Shown here: positions 29,688-37,683 of the stretch, one piece after another
Position numbering within the stretch: the stretch's first letter is position 1
How the letters are laid out: every line of letters begins with the position of its first letter
DNA from: an uncultured Bacteroidota bacterium
GTDB lineage: Bacteria; Bacteroidota; Bacteroidia; JABEUT01
Assembly (NCBI GenBank): GCA_903863935.1
Contig: CAIPDV010000113.1
Coordinates: 43,333-107,332, forward strand
DNA: 64,000 nucleotides
Reading direction: 5' to 3'
Translations under genes and position numbers: made by a program
Notes under the pieces: generated by a model
What the model was told of the DNA's origin: nothing
Database searches by the model: none
What the model saw: the letters and a program-made list of their open reading frames with translations, nothing else

Positions 29688-30500
29688 ATGGGAAAAATAA
29701 TTGCAGTTGCAAACCAGAAAGGTGGAGTAGGGAAGACCACAACCGCTATAAATCTGGCAGCAGCATTGGCTGTATTGGAGCATAAAACGCTTTTGGTAGA
29801 TGCCGATCCGCAGGCAAATGCCACTTCGGGTGTCGGTTTTGACTTAAAGAAGATTAAAGCCGGTTTGTATGAATGTATTATTGACAGTGTTCAACCCAAG
29901 GATGTAATTCTTACTACTGAAACTCCTAATTTGGATCTGCTCCCTGCACATATTGATTTGGTGGGAGCCGAAATTGAAATGATCAATCTTCCGAACAGGG
30001 AAAAGATGATGAAGGCTGCTCTTGCTAAAATTAAAGATGACTATGAATTCATTATCCTTGACTGCTCGCCTTCATTGGGTTTAATAACTTTAAATGCATT
30101 GACCGCTGCGGATTCTATTATTATTCCAATCCAGTGTGAATACTTTGCATTAGAAGGCTTGGGTAAATTACTTCAAACCGTTAAGTTTGTTGAAGAACGC
30201 CTGAACCCCGAACTGGAAATGGAAGGTATTCTGCTTACCATGTACGACGGACGCTTAAACCTTTGCAACCAGGTTGTAGAAGAAGTTAAGACCTATTTCC
30301 AACAAATTGTATTTGATACAATTGTGCACCGGAATATTAAACTCAGTGAAGCACCAAGCTTCGGGAAGACCATCATAATGCATGATGCAGCATCGCGCGG
30401 TGCGCTTAACTATTTGCACCTTGCCCGTGAAGTGCTGCAAAAGAATAAAATGACCCGCCTTAAGCAAAGCGAAAAGGTTATTAATATTGAAGAAAATTAA
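29688..30500 (+). CDS. parA: Chromosome partitioning ATPase ParA (Soj)
   Basis: This 270-residue deviant Walker-type ATPase segregates the replication origin with ParB-parS. The Walker A' motif KGGVGKTTTAIN begins at about residue 10, DADPQANAT follows, and FIILDCSPSLG forms the switch II/Walker B region. The length fits chromosomal ParA. parB starts 2 bases after its stop. Confidence 0.97.
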   Translation: MGKIIAVANQKGGVGKTTTAINLAAALAVLEHKTLLVDADPQANATSGVGFDLKKIKAGLYECIIDSVQPKDVILTTETPNLDLLPAHIDLVGAEIEMINLPNREKMMKAALAKIKDDYEFIILDCSPSLGLITLNALTAADSIIIPIQCEYFALEGLGKLLQTVKFVEERLNPELEMEGILLTMYDGRLNLCNQVVEEVKTYFQQIVFDTIVHRNIKLSEAPSFGKTIIMHDAASRGALNYLHLAREVLQKNKMTRLKQSEKVINIEEN

Positions 30501-30502
30501 GA

Positions 30503-31402
30503 ATGAATCAAACTCCAAAAAAGAAATCACTTGGAAGAGGATTGAGCGCGCTGCTTGATTCTGACGAAGCTATTGAAACAGTTACGCATTCTTCTATGCA
30601 CTCGGCCTCGCATGGAGGTACTTCACAAATACTGATTGAACAAATTGAAGTAAACCCATTTCAGCCACGTACCCGTTTTGACGAAAAGGCATTAAAAGAA
30701 CTTTCCGATTCAATCATTCACTATGGATTGATTCAACCAATTACGGTAAGAAGAGTTAGCAAGGATAAGTACCAGCTGATATCGGGTGAAAGAAGGTTTA
30801 AGGCATCGCAGGTAGCAGGATTGAAAGAGATACCAGCCTATGTTAGATTAGCCGATGATAAGGGCATGCTGGAAATGGCCCTTATTGAAAATACCCATCG
30901 TGAAGATTTAGATGCAATTGAAATTTCAATGGGCTACCAGCGTCTGATTGATGAGTGCGGACTTACCCAGGAAGAGCTTTCTGAAAAGATAGGTAAAGAC
31001 AGGTCTACCGTTACCAATTATCTCAGGTTGCTAAAACTTCCGCCGGTAATTCAGCTTGCTATTCGCGAGAAGAAGATTACCATGGGACATGCCCGAGCCC
31101 TTATCAATATTGATAATCCGATCCACCAGTTAACTGTTTTCGATAAGATTTTGGATGAATCATTAAGTGTTAGAGCTACCGAGGAAAAGGCGAAAGAGGC
31201 AAAAAAGAAGCAGCCTTCCAACCAGGCTCAGGGAAAAAATGGCAATAGTATTGAGGATAAATCAATAGAGAAGAATTTGTCCGGTTTGCTTTCATCAAAA
31301 GTGAAAGTTTCACGAGCAGGAAATAAAGGCAAAATAGTTATTGCATTCTCGTCTGATGATCAATTCAGAAAGATATTGGAGTTATTGCATGCAGGGCAAT
31401 AG
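30503..31402 (+). CDS. parB: Chromosome partitioning protein ParB (Spo0J)
   Basis: This is a 299-residue CTP-dependent parS-binding clamp. LGRGLSALL at the N-terminus is the ParA-interacting tail. The CTPase motifs GERRFKAS (95-102) and ENTHREDLDAIE (129-140) are intact. A helix-turn-helix (LTQEELSEKIGKDRSTVTNYLRLL, about 154-177) would read parS. The C-terminal dimerisation part is also present. No canonical 16-bp parS is seen in the window. It overlaps the next gene by 14 bases. Confidence 0.97.
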   Translation: MNQTPKKKSLGRGLSALLDSDEAIETVTHSSMHSASHGGTSQILIEQIEVNPFQPRTRFDEKALKELSDSIIHYGLIQPITVRRVSKDKYQLISGERRFKASQVAGLKEIPAYVRLADDKGMLEMALIENTHREDLDAIEISMGYQRLIDECGLTQEELSEKIGKDRSTVTNYLRLLKLPPVIQLAIREKKITMGHARALINIDNPIHQLTVFDKILDESLSVRATEEKAKEAKKKQPSNQAQGKNGNSIEDKSIEKNLSGLLSSKVKVSRAGNKGKIVIAFSSDDQFRKILELLHAGQ

Positions 31403-31982
31403 CAGATTGATAAAAAGATATCAAGTATTACTTCTAGCAGGGGCTGTTTTTTTATTGGGTACTTCTATGGCTAATGCCCAAAAAACGGATTCAGCAAAAA
31501 CCACAGCACCTAAAAGTGTTCATTCTCCCAAACGGGCTATGCTATATTCTGCGGTATGTCCCGGCCTTGGCCAGATATACAATAAAAAGTACTGGAAGCT
31601 CCCAATCATATATGTTGGACTTGGAACCGCTGCTTACTTTTTTGTGACCAACACACAGTATTACAACAACTATAATAACGCATTAAAAACAAGGGATAAT
31701 TACCTGAAAGGCATTGGAGGTCCCGATCAGTACTACAATATATATACCTCCGGTACGCTTTCTGATATAGTGGCTTACTACCGCCGTAATGTCGATTTAA
31801 CTGTAATTATTGCCGCCGGAATATATCTTTTACAAATTGTAGACGCCAATGTAGATGCCCAATTGCATGGGTTTAATGTATCGGATGACTTGTCCCTTAA
31901 ATTCACGCCCAATATTGTTCCTAATTCCTTAACCGGAATGATGAGTTTTCAGCCGGGCTTTACGCTGGTGAAGCGGTTTTAG
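31389..31982 (+). CDS. DUF5683 family membrane protein
   Basis: The ATG at 31389, inside the end of parB, gives 197 residues beginning with a signal-like segment (about 9-27). The DUF5683 core PKRAMLYSAVCPGLGQIYNKKYWKLPIIYVG follows, with membrane segments at about 70-90 and 135-160. This Bacteroidota family commonly follows parB; its function is unknown. In many relatives dapB and lepB come next, but here an unrelated minus-strand gene follows. Confidence 0.88.
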   Translation: MQGNSRLIKRYQVLLLAGAVFLLGTSMANAQKTDSAKTTAPKSVHSPKRAMLYSAVCPGLGQIYNKKYWKLPIIYVGLGTAAYFFVTNTQYYNNYNNALKTRDNYLKGIGGPDQYYNIYTSGTLSDIVAYYRRNVDLTVIIAAGIYLLQIVDANVDAQLHGFNVSDDLSLKFTPNIVPNSLTGMMSFQPGFTLVKRF

Positions 31983-31992
31983 TGGTCATAAT

Positions 31993-32703
31993 TTAGAAGG
32001 AATAACATCCTTTGGTGTACCTATGGTGATGCCTTCTTCGTTTTAGCTTCATATTTATTTCAGTGGAAGATTCATTTAAGGAAAGTTTTTTCGAAGTTGA
32101 TTTATAATATCTGCATTCAGTAGTAATGGTGGCACGTTGGTTTGTGTATGTTGATGGAACCATAATTGAATACGTTCCCGTTGAATCAGTATATGCGCCG
32201 GAAACATTGTATGTACCGATGGTAAGATTGACCGCCACATTTTCGAGGGGAATACCTGTTTTTTTATCAGTAACTTTTCCTTTAATTTGGATATAACCTT
32301 CAACCGGAGTTTTATATTTCCGGATAATAACTATTTCAGTGGCATGGCCCGATGAATCAATAGTTCCCGTGGGAATAACCTCTTTGTTGTTTTGGCTATA
32401 GGCTGTCCCGGTCACCCCGGCAGCCAGAGCTGTACCAAATAATATTCTTCTGAAAACCGGGGTGTCCGAAGGATTATTCGTCACCATAAGGCGGTTTAAT
32501 TGCGAGTTTTCAAATCGCCCACATCCTGTGCCTTTACCTTTCGAAAGATACTCATGTAATTCCTTGTCAGTAAAGGTTGAGAAATCAGTAACAGTCTTAT
32601 TGCAATTCCCGCAAAACTTACCATTTCCGTCAGGAGTCATTTTATCCCAATCCTCATTACATGGCTTTGGGATGGTGAGTTTTATTTTGAGTGGTTTTGA
32701 CAT
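31993..32703 (-). CDS. Cys4 motif + membrane segment + carboxypeptidase-regulatory-like domain
   Basis: The ATG at 32703 gives 236 residues. The N-terminus has four Cys (15, 31, 34, 61) around NEDWDKMTPDGNGKFCGNCNKTVTDFS and GCGRF. This looks like a metal-binding motif and would lie in the cytoplasm. A hydrophobic segment follows at about 83-102, ending TAYSQ. The rest (about 128-215) is a CarboxypepD_reg-like beta-sandwich (IKGKVTDKKTGIPLENVAVNLTIG), which would lie in the periplasm. The C-terminus is very basic (KRRRHHHRYTK). The combination is a known Bacteroidota pattern without a known function. A sensor-like topology is my inference. Confidence 0.7.
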   Translation of the reverse strand: MSKPLKIKLTIPKPCNEDWDKMTPDGNGKFCGNCNKTVTDFSTFTDKELHEYLSKGKGTGCGRFENSQLNRLMVTNNPSDTPVFRRILFGTALAAGVTGTAYSQNNKEVIPTGTIDSSGHATEIVIIRKYKTPVEGYIQIKGKVTDKKTGIPLENVAVNLTIGTYNVSGAYTDSTGTYSIMVPSTYTNQRATITTECRYYKSTSKKLSLNESSTEINMKLKRRRHHHRYTKGCYSF

Positions 32704-32709
32704 CTTCAA

Positions 32710-32717
32710 CAAAGATA
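32710..32717 (-). promoter_or_regulatory. -7 element at the Cys4/regulatory-domain gene
   Basis: The minus strand reads TATCTTTG, an exact match to TAnnTTTG. It lies only 6 bases before the ATG at 32703, so the transcript would have almost no leader. Confidence 0.4.
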
Positions 32718-32801
32718 GCATTTAATTTGAATTACAGAAGTGTTTAGAGTATTTTATTTTAGTAGGGTATTTTTTATTTGATATAAAATTAGATTTCTCA
32801 A

Positions 32802-32851
32802 TTAACAGGGAATAACAAGGCAATAACAGGTGTAATAACAGTAAAATAACA
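32802..32851. repeat. Helically phased ATAACA repeats
   Basis: Five copies of (A/T)TAACA begin at 32802, 32812, 32823, 32835 and 32846, i.e. every 10-12 bases, mostly followed by G(G). A sixth copy starts at 32922, about seven helical turns further on. This fits a cooperative protein-binding array lying between two divergent genes. Confidence 0.55.
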
Positions 32852-33163
32852 GGGCGAAAAAGTATTACGCAAAAATTTGGTTGGCTGATATTCAATAGTT
32901 TGGTTTTTCAATTCGTTGTTAATAACAGAGAAAAACAGGTTTTATAGCAAAAATAGGTAGATGATTTTGAATTTTGGCTATAAATTCCTATCGTAAATAT
33001 AAGTTTGTTTATGTTTATCATTCAGCAAAGGTAAATCATGAAATGTGTTTTTTTAACTAAGTCATTGACCAGATTTTAATCGCAAATAACCGCTATCTAA
33101 TTCATATTCAAAAATTTTACATACTCATTATCAACAATTAACAAAATAATTTACTACTATGCA

Positions 33164-33195
33164 TTGCATGGTATTAAAATATTTACATATCTTTG
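33164..33195 (+). promoter_or_regulatory. Promoter of padR-pspC operon
   Basis: TTG (33164-33166), a 21-base spacer and TATCTTTG (33188-33195) form a complete Bacteroidota -33/-7 promoter, 40 bases upstream of the padR ATG. Confidence 0.65.
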
Positions 33196-33235
33196 CATTG
33201 TCAAATAAGAACTACACAAATTAAATAATAGCAAT

Positions 33236-33607
33236 ATGGAAACAGAAAACGCAAAAACTCCGAAAAACGATCCGGCCGGCCAGGCTCAGATGCGTAAAGG
33301 AGTGCTTGAGCTTTGTATCCTTTGTGTCTTATCCGAAAAGGATGCATATCCTTCCGAGATAATAGAGGCAATGAAAGATTCAAAGTTAATAGTAGTGGAA
33401 GGCACACTTTACCCGTTGCTTATGCGCCTGAAAAATGAAGGCCGTTTAGCATACGAATGGAAAGAATCAACCTCAGGTCCGCCACGTAAATATTATAAGC
33501 TTACTCCATCCGGTAAAGAACTGTTGCAGGAACTTTATTCATCCTGGAACGAGTTAGTTGGCTCAGTTGATCAAATAGTAAAGAAATATTCCTCACATAT
33601 ATTATAA
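33236..33607 (+). CDS. PadR family transcriptional regulator
   Basis: This 123-residue winged-helix regulator of the PadR family (subfamily with a short C-terminus) has MRKGVLELCILCVLSEKDAYPSEIIEAM and VEGTLYPLLMRLKNEGRLAYEW, followed by PPRKYYKLTPSGKELL. The N-terminal 17 residues are polar and unstructured. PadR proteins usually repress an adjacent membrane or efflux gene. Here the partner is the PspC gene starting 8 bases downstream, so it probably autoregulates the pair. Confidence 0.92.
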   Translation: METENAKTPKNDPAGQAQMRKGVLELCILCVLSEKDAYPSEIIEAMKDSKLIVVEGTLYPLLMRLKNEGRLAYEWKESTSGPPRKYYKLTPSGKELLQELYSSWNELVGSVDQIVKKYSSHIL

Positions 33608-33615
33608 TAAACGCC

Positions 33616-35214
33616 ATGAAAAAAACAATCAGTACAAGTATAGGTAGCATCGTTTTCAATGTAGAAGAAGATGCACACGACAAACTGGCAGCCTATCTGG
33701 ATGCTATCAGCGCATCGCTTAAAAATTCGGAAGGACACGATGAAATAATGCAGGACATTGAATCACGTATTGCAGAATTATTACAACAAAAAGTAAGTTC
33801 TTTTAAGCAGGTAATAACCATTTCCGAAATTGACGAAGTAATTGGAGTAATGGGTAAACCTGAAGATTTCGGTGCTGCCCCCGGTGCAGAAAAACAACCG
33901 AACTATTCCACATACACAACAGGCCCCAACGGCCAAAGGCGCATGTACCGCGATATTGACGACAAGGTATTCCTTGGTGTATGTTCAGGCCTTTCTCACC
34001 ATTTCGGAATCGATCCTATCTGGTTACGATTAGGATTCGGACTCTCTGTTTGCATAGGCGGTTTTGGTTTGATACTATATATCTTATTGGCCATTATTAT
34101 GCCCAAAGCCCGCACTTCGGCTGAAAAACTTGAAATGATGGGGGAGCCTGTTGATGTTAACAATATCCGCAGGATCATTGAAGAGGACGTTGATAACATC
34201 AAAAAAAAAGTAAAAGATTTTGGAAACGATATAAAACAAGGCAGAGGTAAAGACCACGCCAGAGAGTTTGGTAAAAACGTTTCTGATTTTTTTAATTCAA
34301 TGGGGCATGGAGTGGGTAATCTTCTTGCTGGTGTTATTAAGGCCATACTCATGTTTGTTGGCTTTATTGTAGCCTGCGTATTCCTGGCGCTATTAATAGG
34401 CTTGATAGTTTCTTTAACCAGCGGTGTAAACATAATTCATGTTGAAGGCGGACACGGACATATGGTGAATTACTCGGTGCACAGTTTCCTTGATATGCTT
34501 TCGGTTACAGGTGGTATGCGTACTGTACTTATTCTTGGCATCTTTCTCTTCCTGGGTGTGCCGCTATTAGCAATAGGAGTGCGTTTTGCAAGGGTTGTTG
34601 CAGGAAGAAAACAGCCTTATGTCTGGTTTACTATTACTGCATCTATATTATGGGCTACCGGATGGATTTTAATGTTTATAGGTGCTTCAGCCGTATTCAG
34701 CCACTTTTCGGTAAATGATTTTACACGCAAGGATATTATACTTAAGGCTCAGCCAAATAAAATCCTGTATGTTAAAATGGATAATAAAAAAGCAGGTGAG
34801 GACATCATTGAACTTGATTCTCTAAACTTATATGTTTCCGAGGGAAATGAATTCAGAGGAAACCCCTCATTATGTATTGAACAAAGTGCGGACTCCAATT
34901 ACCATCTTGTGCTAACCAAAATTGCGCGCGGTATTAATAAAGCGGAAGCTGACGAATATGCGGATGCTATAGATTATAATTATGCTAACCGCGACTCATC
35001 TTTAGTACTCGATCCTTCCTTTGGTCTGGAGTTGAATCGTGGATGGCGCAAACAAAAACTTGAACTTACATTAGATGTGCCTCTTAACAAAAGTGTGGCA
35101 TTACCTGTAGGTATTGACCATGTGCTTTGCAAGGCGTTGCATCATAAAGGTCAACATATGGGAGGCGAGGTTTGGACTATGAAGCAGGAAGGGCTTGTTC
35201 CGTATGGAAAATAA
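33616..35214 (+). CDS. PspC domain membrane protein
   Basis: The 532-residue protein has an N-terminal cytoplasmic region (MKKTISTSIGSIVFNVEEDA... with the HAAS-like acidic stretch), a PspC domain at about 107-165 (YRDIDDKVFLGVCSGLSHHFGIDPIWLRLGF) with its membrane helix, three or four further membrane segments between about 230 and 370, and a C-terminal soluble part (about 375-530) with DUF-type beta strands. PspC domains take part in envelope-stress responses. The pairing with PadR is frequent in Bacteroidota and implies regulation of envelope homeostasis. Confidence 0.88.
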   Translation: MKKTISTSIGSIVFNVEEDAHDKLAAYLDAISASLKNSEGHDEIMQDIESRIAELLQQKVSSFKQVITISEIDEVIGVMGKPEDFGAAPGAEKQPNYSTYTTGPNGQRRMYRDIDDKVFLGVCSGLSHHFGIDPIWLRLGFGLSVCIGGFGLILYILLAIIMPKARTSAEKLEMMGEPVDVNNIRRIIEEDVDNIKKKVKDFGNDIKQGRGKDHAREFGKNVSDFFNSMGHGVGNLLAGVIKAILMFVGFIVACVFLALLIGLIVSLTSGVNIIHVEGGHGHMVNYSVHSFLDMLSVTGGMRTVLILGIFLFLGVPLLAIGVRFARVVAGRKQPYVWFTITASILWATGWILMFIGASAVFSHFSVNDFTRKDIILKAQPNKILYVKMDNKKAGEDIIELDSLNLYVSEGNEFRGNPSLCIEQSADSNYHLVLTKIARGINKAEADEYADAIDYNYANRDSSLVLDPSFGLELNRGWRKQKLELTLDVPLNKSVALPVGIDHVLCKALHHKGQHMGGEVWTMKQEGLVPYGK

Positions 35215-35235
35215 AGCTTCCAGATTATTAAACAT

Positions 35236-35260
35236 AAAACCCCGGTTAACCGGGGTTTTT
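35236..35260 (+). terminator. Terminator of padR-pspC operon
   Basis: AAAACCCCGG (35236-35245) and CCGGGGTTTT (35250-35259) form a perfect 10-bp stem with a TTAA loop and a T run, 22 bases after the PspC stop. Confidence 0.85.
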
Positions 35261-35300
35261 AATTTTATAAATGTTTACCATTATGTTTGTAGGAGGGAAT

Positions 35301-35326
35301 CTCGCCTGCACTAAAGCTATGGCGAG
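35301..35326. repeat. Small GC-rich inverted repeat beside tRNA-Ser
   Basis: CTCGCC (35301-35306) and GGCGAG (35321-35326) flank a 14-base loop containing CTAAAGCTAT. The block ends 7 bases from the 3' end of the tRNA gene and stands out as GC-rich among AT-rich sequence. No T tract follows on the tRNA strand, so a terminator role is uncertain. Confidence 0.4.
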
Positions 35327-35333
35327 GCGAAGG

Positions 35334-35420
35334 CGGAGAGTGGGGGATTCGAACCCTCGGGACCCTTTCGGGTACACACGCTTTCCAGGCGTGCTCCTTA
35401 AGCCACTCGGACAACTCTCC
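35334..35420 (-). tRNA. tRNA-Ser (GGA anticodon)
   Basis: On the minus strand the 7-bp acceptor stem GGAGAGT/ACTCTCC encloses the tRNA core. The anticodon arm GCACGCCTGGAAAGCGTGT carries anticodon GGA. A long variable arm (ACCCGAAAGGGT) and the T-loop GGTTCGAATCC confirm a class II serine tRNA. The discriminator base is G. CCA is not encoded (CCT follows), so it is added enzymatically. It decodes UCC and UCU. Confidence 0.97.
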
Positions 35421-35609
35421 GTAACAGCATAAAGTGGAAAGTTAAAATTGGAAAGGAAAATCTTCCAGTTTTATAATTTGCACTTTCGACTTAAATTGGG
35501 GCGCAAAGATATATAAATACCCTTGCACACCTATTTATGGTAAACAAGATTTCATTCAAAGAACACAGGAATTGTTTTCCTATGAAATAGAACCGGAAAC
35601 TAAACTCGT

Positions 35610-36230
35610 TTAATAGCTCAACCAGTCTCTGCACTTAGCAAGCAGATCGGCTTCCATAGCAGAGCCTTTATCGTGGGCGTGCCAACCGTGTAAGTTTTGA
35701 ATTAGTTCATCATGAGATGCCGTCGGGTTATTATTTTTGAAGTTCTGCACAAGTGAATCTATGTGTGTAGGTCTTGGTCCCCAGTGCCCAAGTATATGGC
35801 CAGTTTCAGCTTCTAAGCAAATTAAAATAGGGATGGAACGGCTTCCATGGGTAAGGAACATGTCCATCACTTTAGGGTTTTCATCCCGTAGCACAATTTT
35901 AAGTTCAATGTTCGGGTTTAAGGCTGCTATTTTTGCAATTACGGGTATGTTTTGAGCCCCATCGCCACACCACGATTCAGTAATTAAAACCCATTTCCAG
36001 TGAGGGTTAGCGGTAGCCAAAAGTAATTTTATAGTTTCGCCCGGATTGAATTGTTTGTCTATTCTTTTCATCCGTTGGGCGTTCAGTTTTGTTGCACGAA
36101 TACGCTCTTCTGTCTTTTCGGGGCCAGTGGTAGTGGCTGAATTAGCTGATGTAATTACCATAGTAAGATAATCAGCATAATCCATTTCATTAATTACATC
36201 TGGCAGGGTCTCTAACTGAATGGTTTCCAT
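35610..36230 (-). CDS. Thioredoxin family protein with single active-site Cys
   Basis: The 206-residue product (ATG at 36230; an in-frame ATG at 36239 is also possible) has a thioredoxin fold with ITESWCGDGAQNIPVI at about residues 85-100 and the cis-Pro motif GSRSIPILICLE. The second Cys of CxxC is replaced by Gly, so it cannot act as a simple dithiol reductase. It has no signal peptide and is therefore cytoplasmic. Similar WCGD proteins are widespread in Bacteroidota with no defined substrate. Confidence 0.85.
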   Translation of the reverse strand: METIQLETLPDVINEMDYADYLTMVITSANSATTTGPEKTEERIRATKLNAQRMKRIDKQFNPGETIKLLLATANPHWKWVLITESWCGDGAQNIPVIAKIAALNPNIELKIVLRDENPKVMDMFLTHGSRSIPILICLEAETGHILGHWGPRPTHIDSLVQNFKNNNPTASHDELIQNLHGWHAHDKGSAMEADLLAKCRDWLSY

Positions 36231-36381
36231 AGAATACAAAATTAGAATGAAAAGAGGCTTTACTTTATGAGCATAGTCATTACATTTGTATGATTAAAAT
36301 CGTGTACGAAGGCTACAGCGCAGGAGTAAATATCATTCCTTGCGGGATTGGAACAAGAGCCTGTACTCAAATGTTTTTAAC

Positions 36382-36389
36382 TATATTTG
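36382..36389 (+). promoter_or_regulatory. -7 element of first collagen-like lipoprotein gene
   Basis: TATATTTG is an exact TAnnTTTG match, 28 bases upstream of the ATG at 36418. Confidence 0.45.
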
Positions 36390-36417
36390 TTACCTCAATC
36401 ATAAAAAAATAAACATC

Positions 36418-36957
36418 ATGAAAATTATTCATTATTTAGGAATTCTTGCAATAGCGGCAATAGTAGGTTCTTGCAGCAAAGGAGACACAGGTGCAACCGG
36501 ACCACAAGGCCCTGCGGGAAATAACGGAGTTGCTAATATCAATACTACTATTTATACAGTTACCAGTTCCGACTGGAGTGCTACAGGCTCACCTGCTTAT
36601 ACCTGGATATCTTCTTGGACTGCCAGTATAGCCGATAATAATACCGATGCTGTTTTAGCATATTGGAGCACTGCTTCATCAGGCTGGCTTGCATTGCCTG
36701 TCGACAATTTAATTGCTTCGCAAGATGAAATGACCTTTGGTTATGACAACAATATTGTTACCTTTTCATATCATACAGGTGGTGTTGCTACACTTCCTCC
36801 AAGTTCGTATGTGGGTTACACTACCATTTATTTTAAAGTTACAGTTATTCCGCCGGCTTTACAGGCAAAATACCCTGGCACCAATTGGAAAAATGCTTCC
36901 GAAGCTATGAAGATTCCTGAAGTTCGTGCAGCATTGAATAACGGAAACAACAAATAG
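36418..36957 (+). CDS. Short collagen-like lipoprotein
   Basis: The ATG at 36418 gives 179 residues with a lipoprotein signal (IAAIVGSC). Immediately after the lipidated Cys comes a short Gly-X-Y run, KGDTGATGPQGPAGNNG, in register with a collagen-like stem. A soluble C-terminal domain of about 130 residues follows, rich in Trp, Tyr, Ser and Thr, with two SSDWSA/SSWTAS-like segments. The C-terminal motif KYPGTNWKNASEAMKIPEVRAALN is shared with the next gene. Role unknown; a surface-exposed stalked domain is inferred. Confidence 0.8.
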   Translation: MKIIHYLGILAIAAIVGSCSKGDTGATGPQGPAGNNGVANINTTIYTVTSSDWSATGSPAYTWISSWTASIADNNTDAVLAYWSTASSGWLALPVDNLIASQDEMTFGYDNNIVTFSYHTGGVATLPPSSYVGYTTIYFKVTVIPPALQAKYPGTNWKNASEAMKIPEVRAALNNGNNK

Positions 36958-36980
36958 TATTTCTATTTTCTGAAATTTAA

Positions 36981-37009
36981 AAGCCTCGCATTATGCGGGG
37001 CTTTTTTAT
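36981..37009 (+). terminator. Terminator between collagen-like lipoprotein genes
   Basis: An 11-bp stem, AAAGCCTCGCA (36981-36991) with TGCGGGGCTTT (36995-37005) and one G-T pair, plus a T run, lies 23 bases after the first gene. The second gene has its own promoter. Confidence 0.85.
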
Positions 37010-37013
37010 TTGT

Positions 37014-37021
37014 ATGTTTGT
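37014..37021 (+). promoter_or_regulatory. -7 element of second collagen-like lipoprotein gene
   Basis: TATGTTTG lies 26 bases upstream of the ATG at 37048, immediately after the terminator stem of the preceding gene. Confidence 0.4.
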
Positions 37022-37047
37022 TATCTAACCATAAAAACAAAAATACT

Positions 37048-37629
37048 ATGAGAACAATTTATTACTTCCTGTCTGTTTTAATTATTGCAGGAGTACTTAC
37101 CTCATGCAGCAAAGGAAATACTGGTCCTACAGGATCTGCAGGAGCAACCGGTGCTACGGGCCCTCAAGGTCCTAAAGGCGACACAGGTGCTACTGGCAAT
37201 GCAAATGTTATAAGCCAACAATTTTCAGTGCCGGCATGGACTTACAACAGCCCGCAATGGTACGTTAATTTAACTGTATCTGCTCTTACCTCTAAAGTTT
37301 TAACCAGCGGTGCTGTAGAAGTATACCTGAGCCCTAATGCAGGTACTAACTGGTATGCTATGCCATATATGGTATACGGTAGCGTAGCAGATTATATTGG
37401 TGGTTTTGTAACCGGATTAAATTCGGTACAGGTTACCTGGATTTATAATGGTGTTGGTTCAGGAAGTGACCCAAATGCATATTACAGTACCTCCGCTTGC
37501 TTAATTAATATAGTGTGTATTGCCCCGGCCATGATACAGTCGCACCCAAATGTTAATTGGGGAGACCCGGCTGAGGTTGCCCTTATACCCGAAGTTAAAA
37601 CTCAATTGAATAAGTTGAAAAACCGATAA
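37048..37629 (+). CDS. Collagen-like lipoprotein, paralogue of the preceding gene
   Basis: The ATG at 37048 gives 193 residues with lipobox VLTSC. The collagen-like run is longer here (nine to ten Gly-X-Y triplets from KGNTGPTG to ATGNAN). The C-terminal domain ends SHPNVNWGDPAEVALIPEVKTQLNKLKNR, aligning with the same region of the neighbour (NW, E, IPEV, LN). The two genes are tandem duplicates with separate promoters and terminators. Triple-helix trimers would need Pro-rich stability; the Thr-rich triplets here may be stabilised otherwise. Confidence 0.8.
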   Translation: MRTIYYFLSVLIIAGVLTSCSKGNTGPTGSAGATGATGPQGPKGDTGATGNANVISQQFSVPAWTYNSPQWYVNLTVSALTSKVLTSGAVEVYLSPNAGTNWYAMPYMVYGSVADYIGGFVTGLNSVQVTWIYNGVGSGSDPNAYYSTSACLINIVCIAPAMIQSHPNVNWGDPAEVALIPEVKTQLNKLKNR

Positions 37630-37651
37630 GCATTACTAGTTGTTTTATCAG

Positions 37652-37683
37652 ACCCATTCGGCAAGCCGGATGGGTTTTTTTTG
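37652..37683 (+). terminator. Terminator after second collagen-like lipoprotein gene
   Basis: The stem ACCCATTCGGC / GCCGGATGGGT (37652-37662 with 37665-37675, one G-T pair) is followed by eight or more T residues. Confidence 0.85.

Larger units (their letters stand above)
32704..33235. other. 532-base divergent intergenic region
   Basis: It holds a minus-strand -7 element right at the start codon (32710), a phased ATAACA repeat cluster (32802-32851, extra copy at 32922) and the padR promoter (33164-33195). No ORF of usable length is seen; most of it is very AT-rich. Confidence 0.5.

Noticed and set aside
31301-31316. GTGAAAGTTTCACG in parB as possible parS
   Set aside because: Half-sites are in the wrong order for parS and it lies in a coding stretch (KVKVSR); about 11 of 16 positions match.
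33996-34433. 145-residue minus-strand ORF inside the PspC gene
   Set aside because: Antisense of a coding gene with clear domain structure; no start context.
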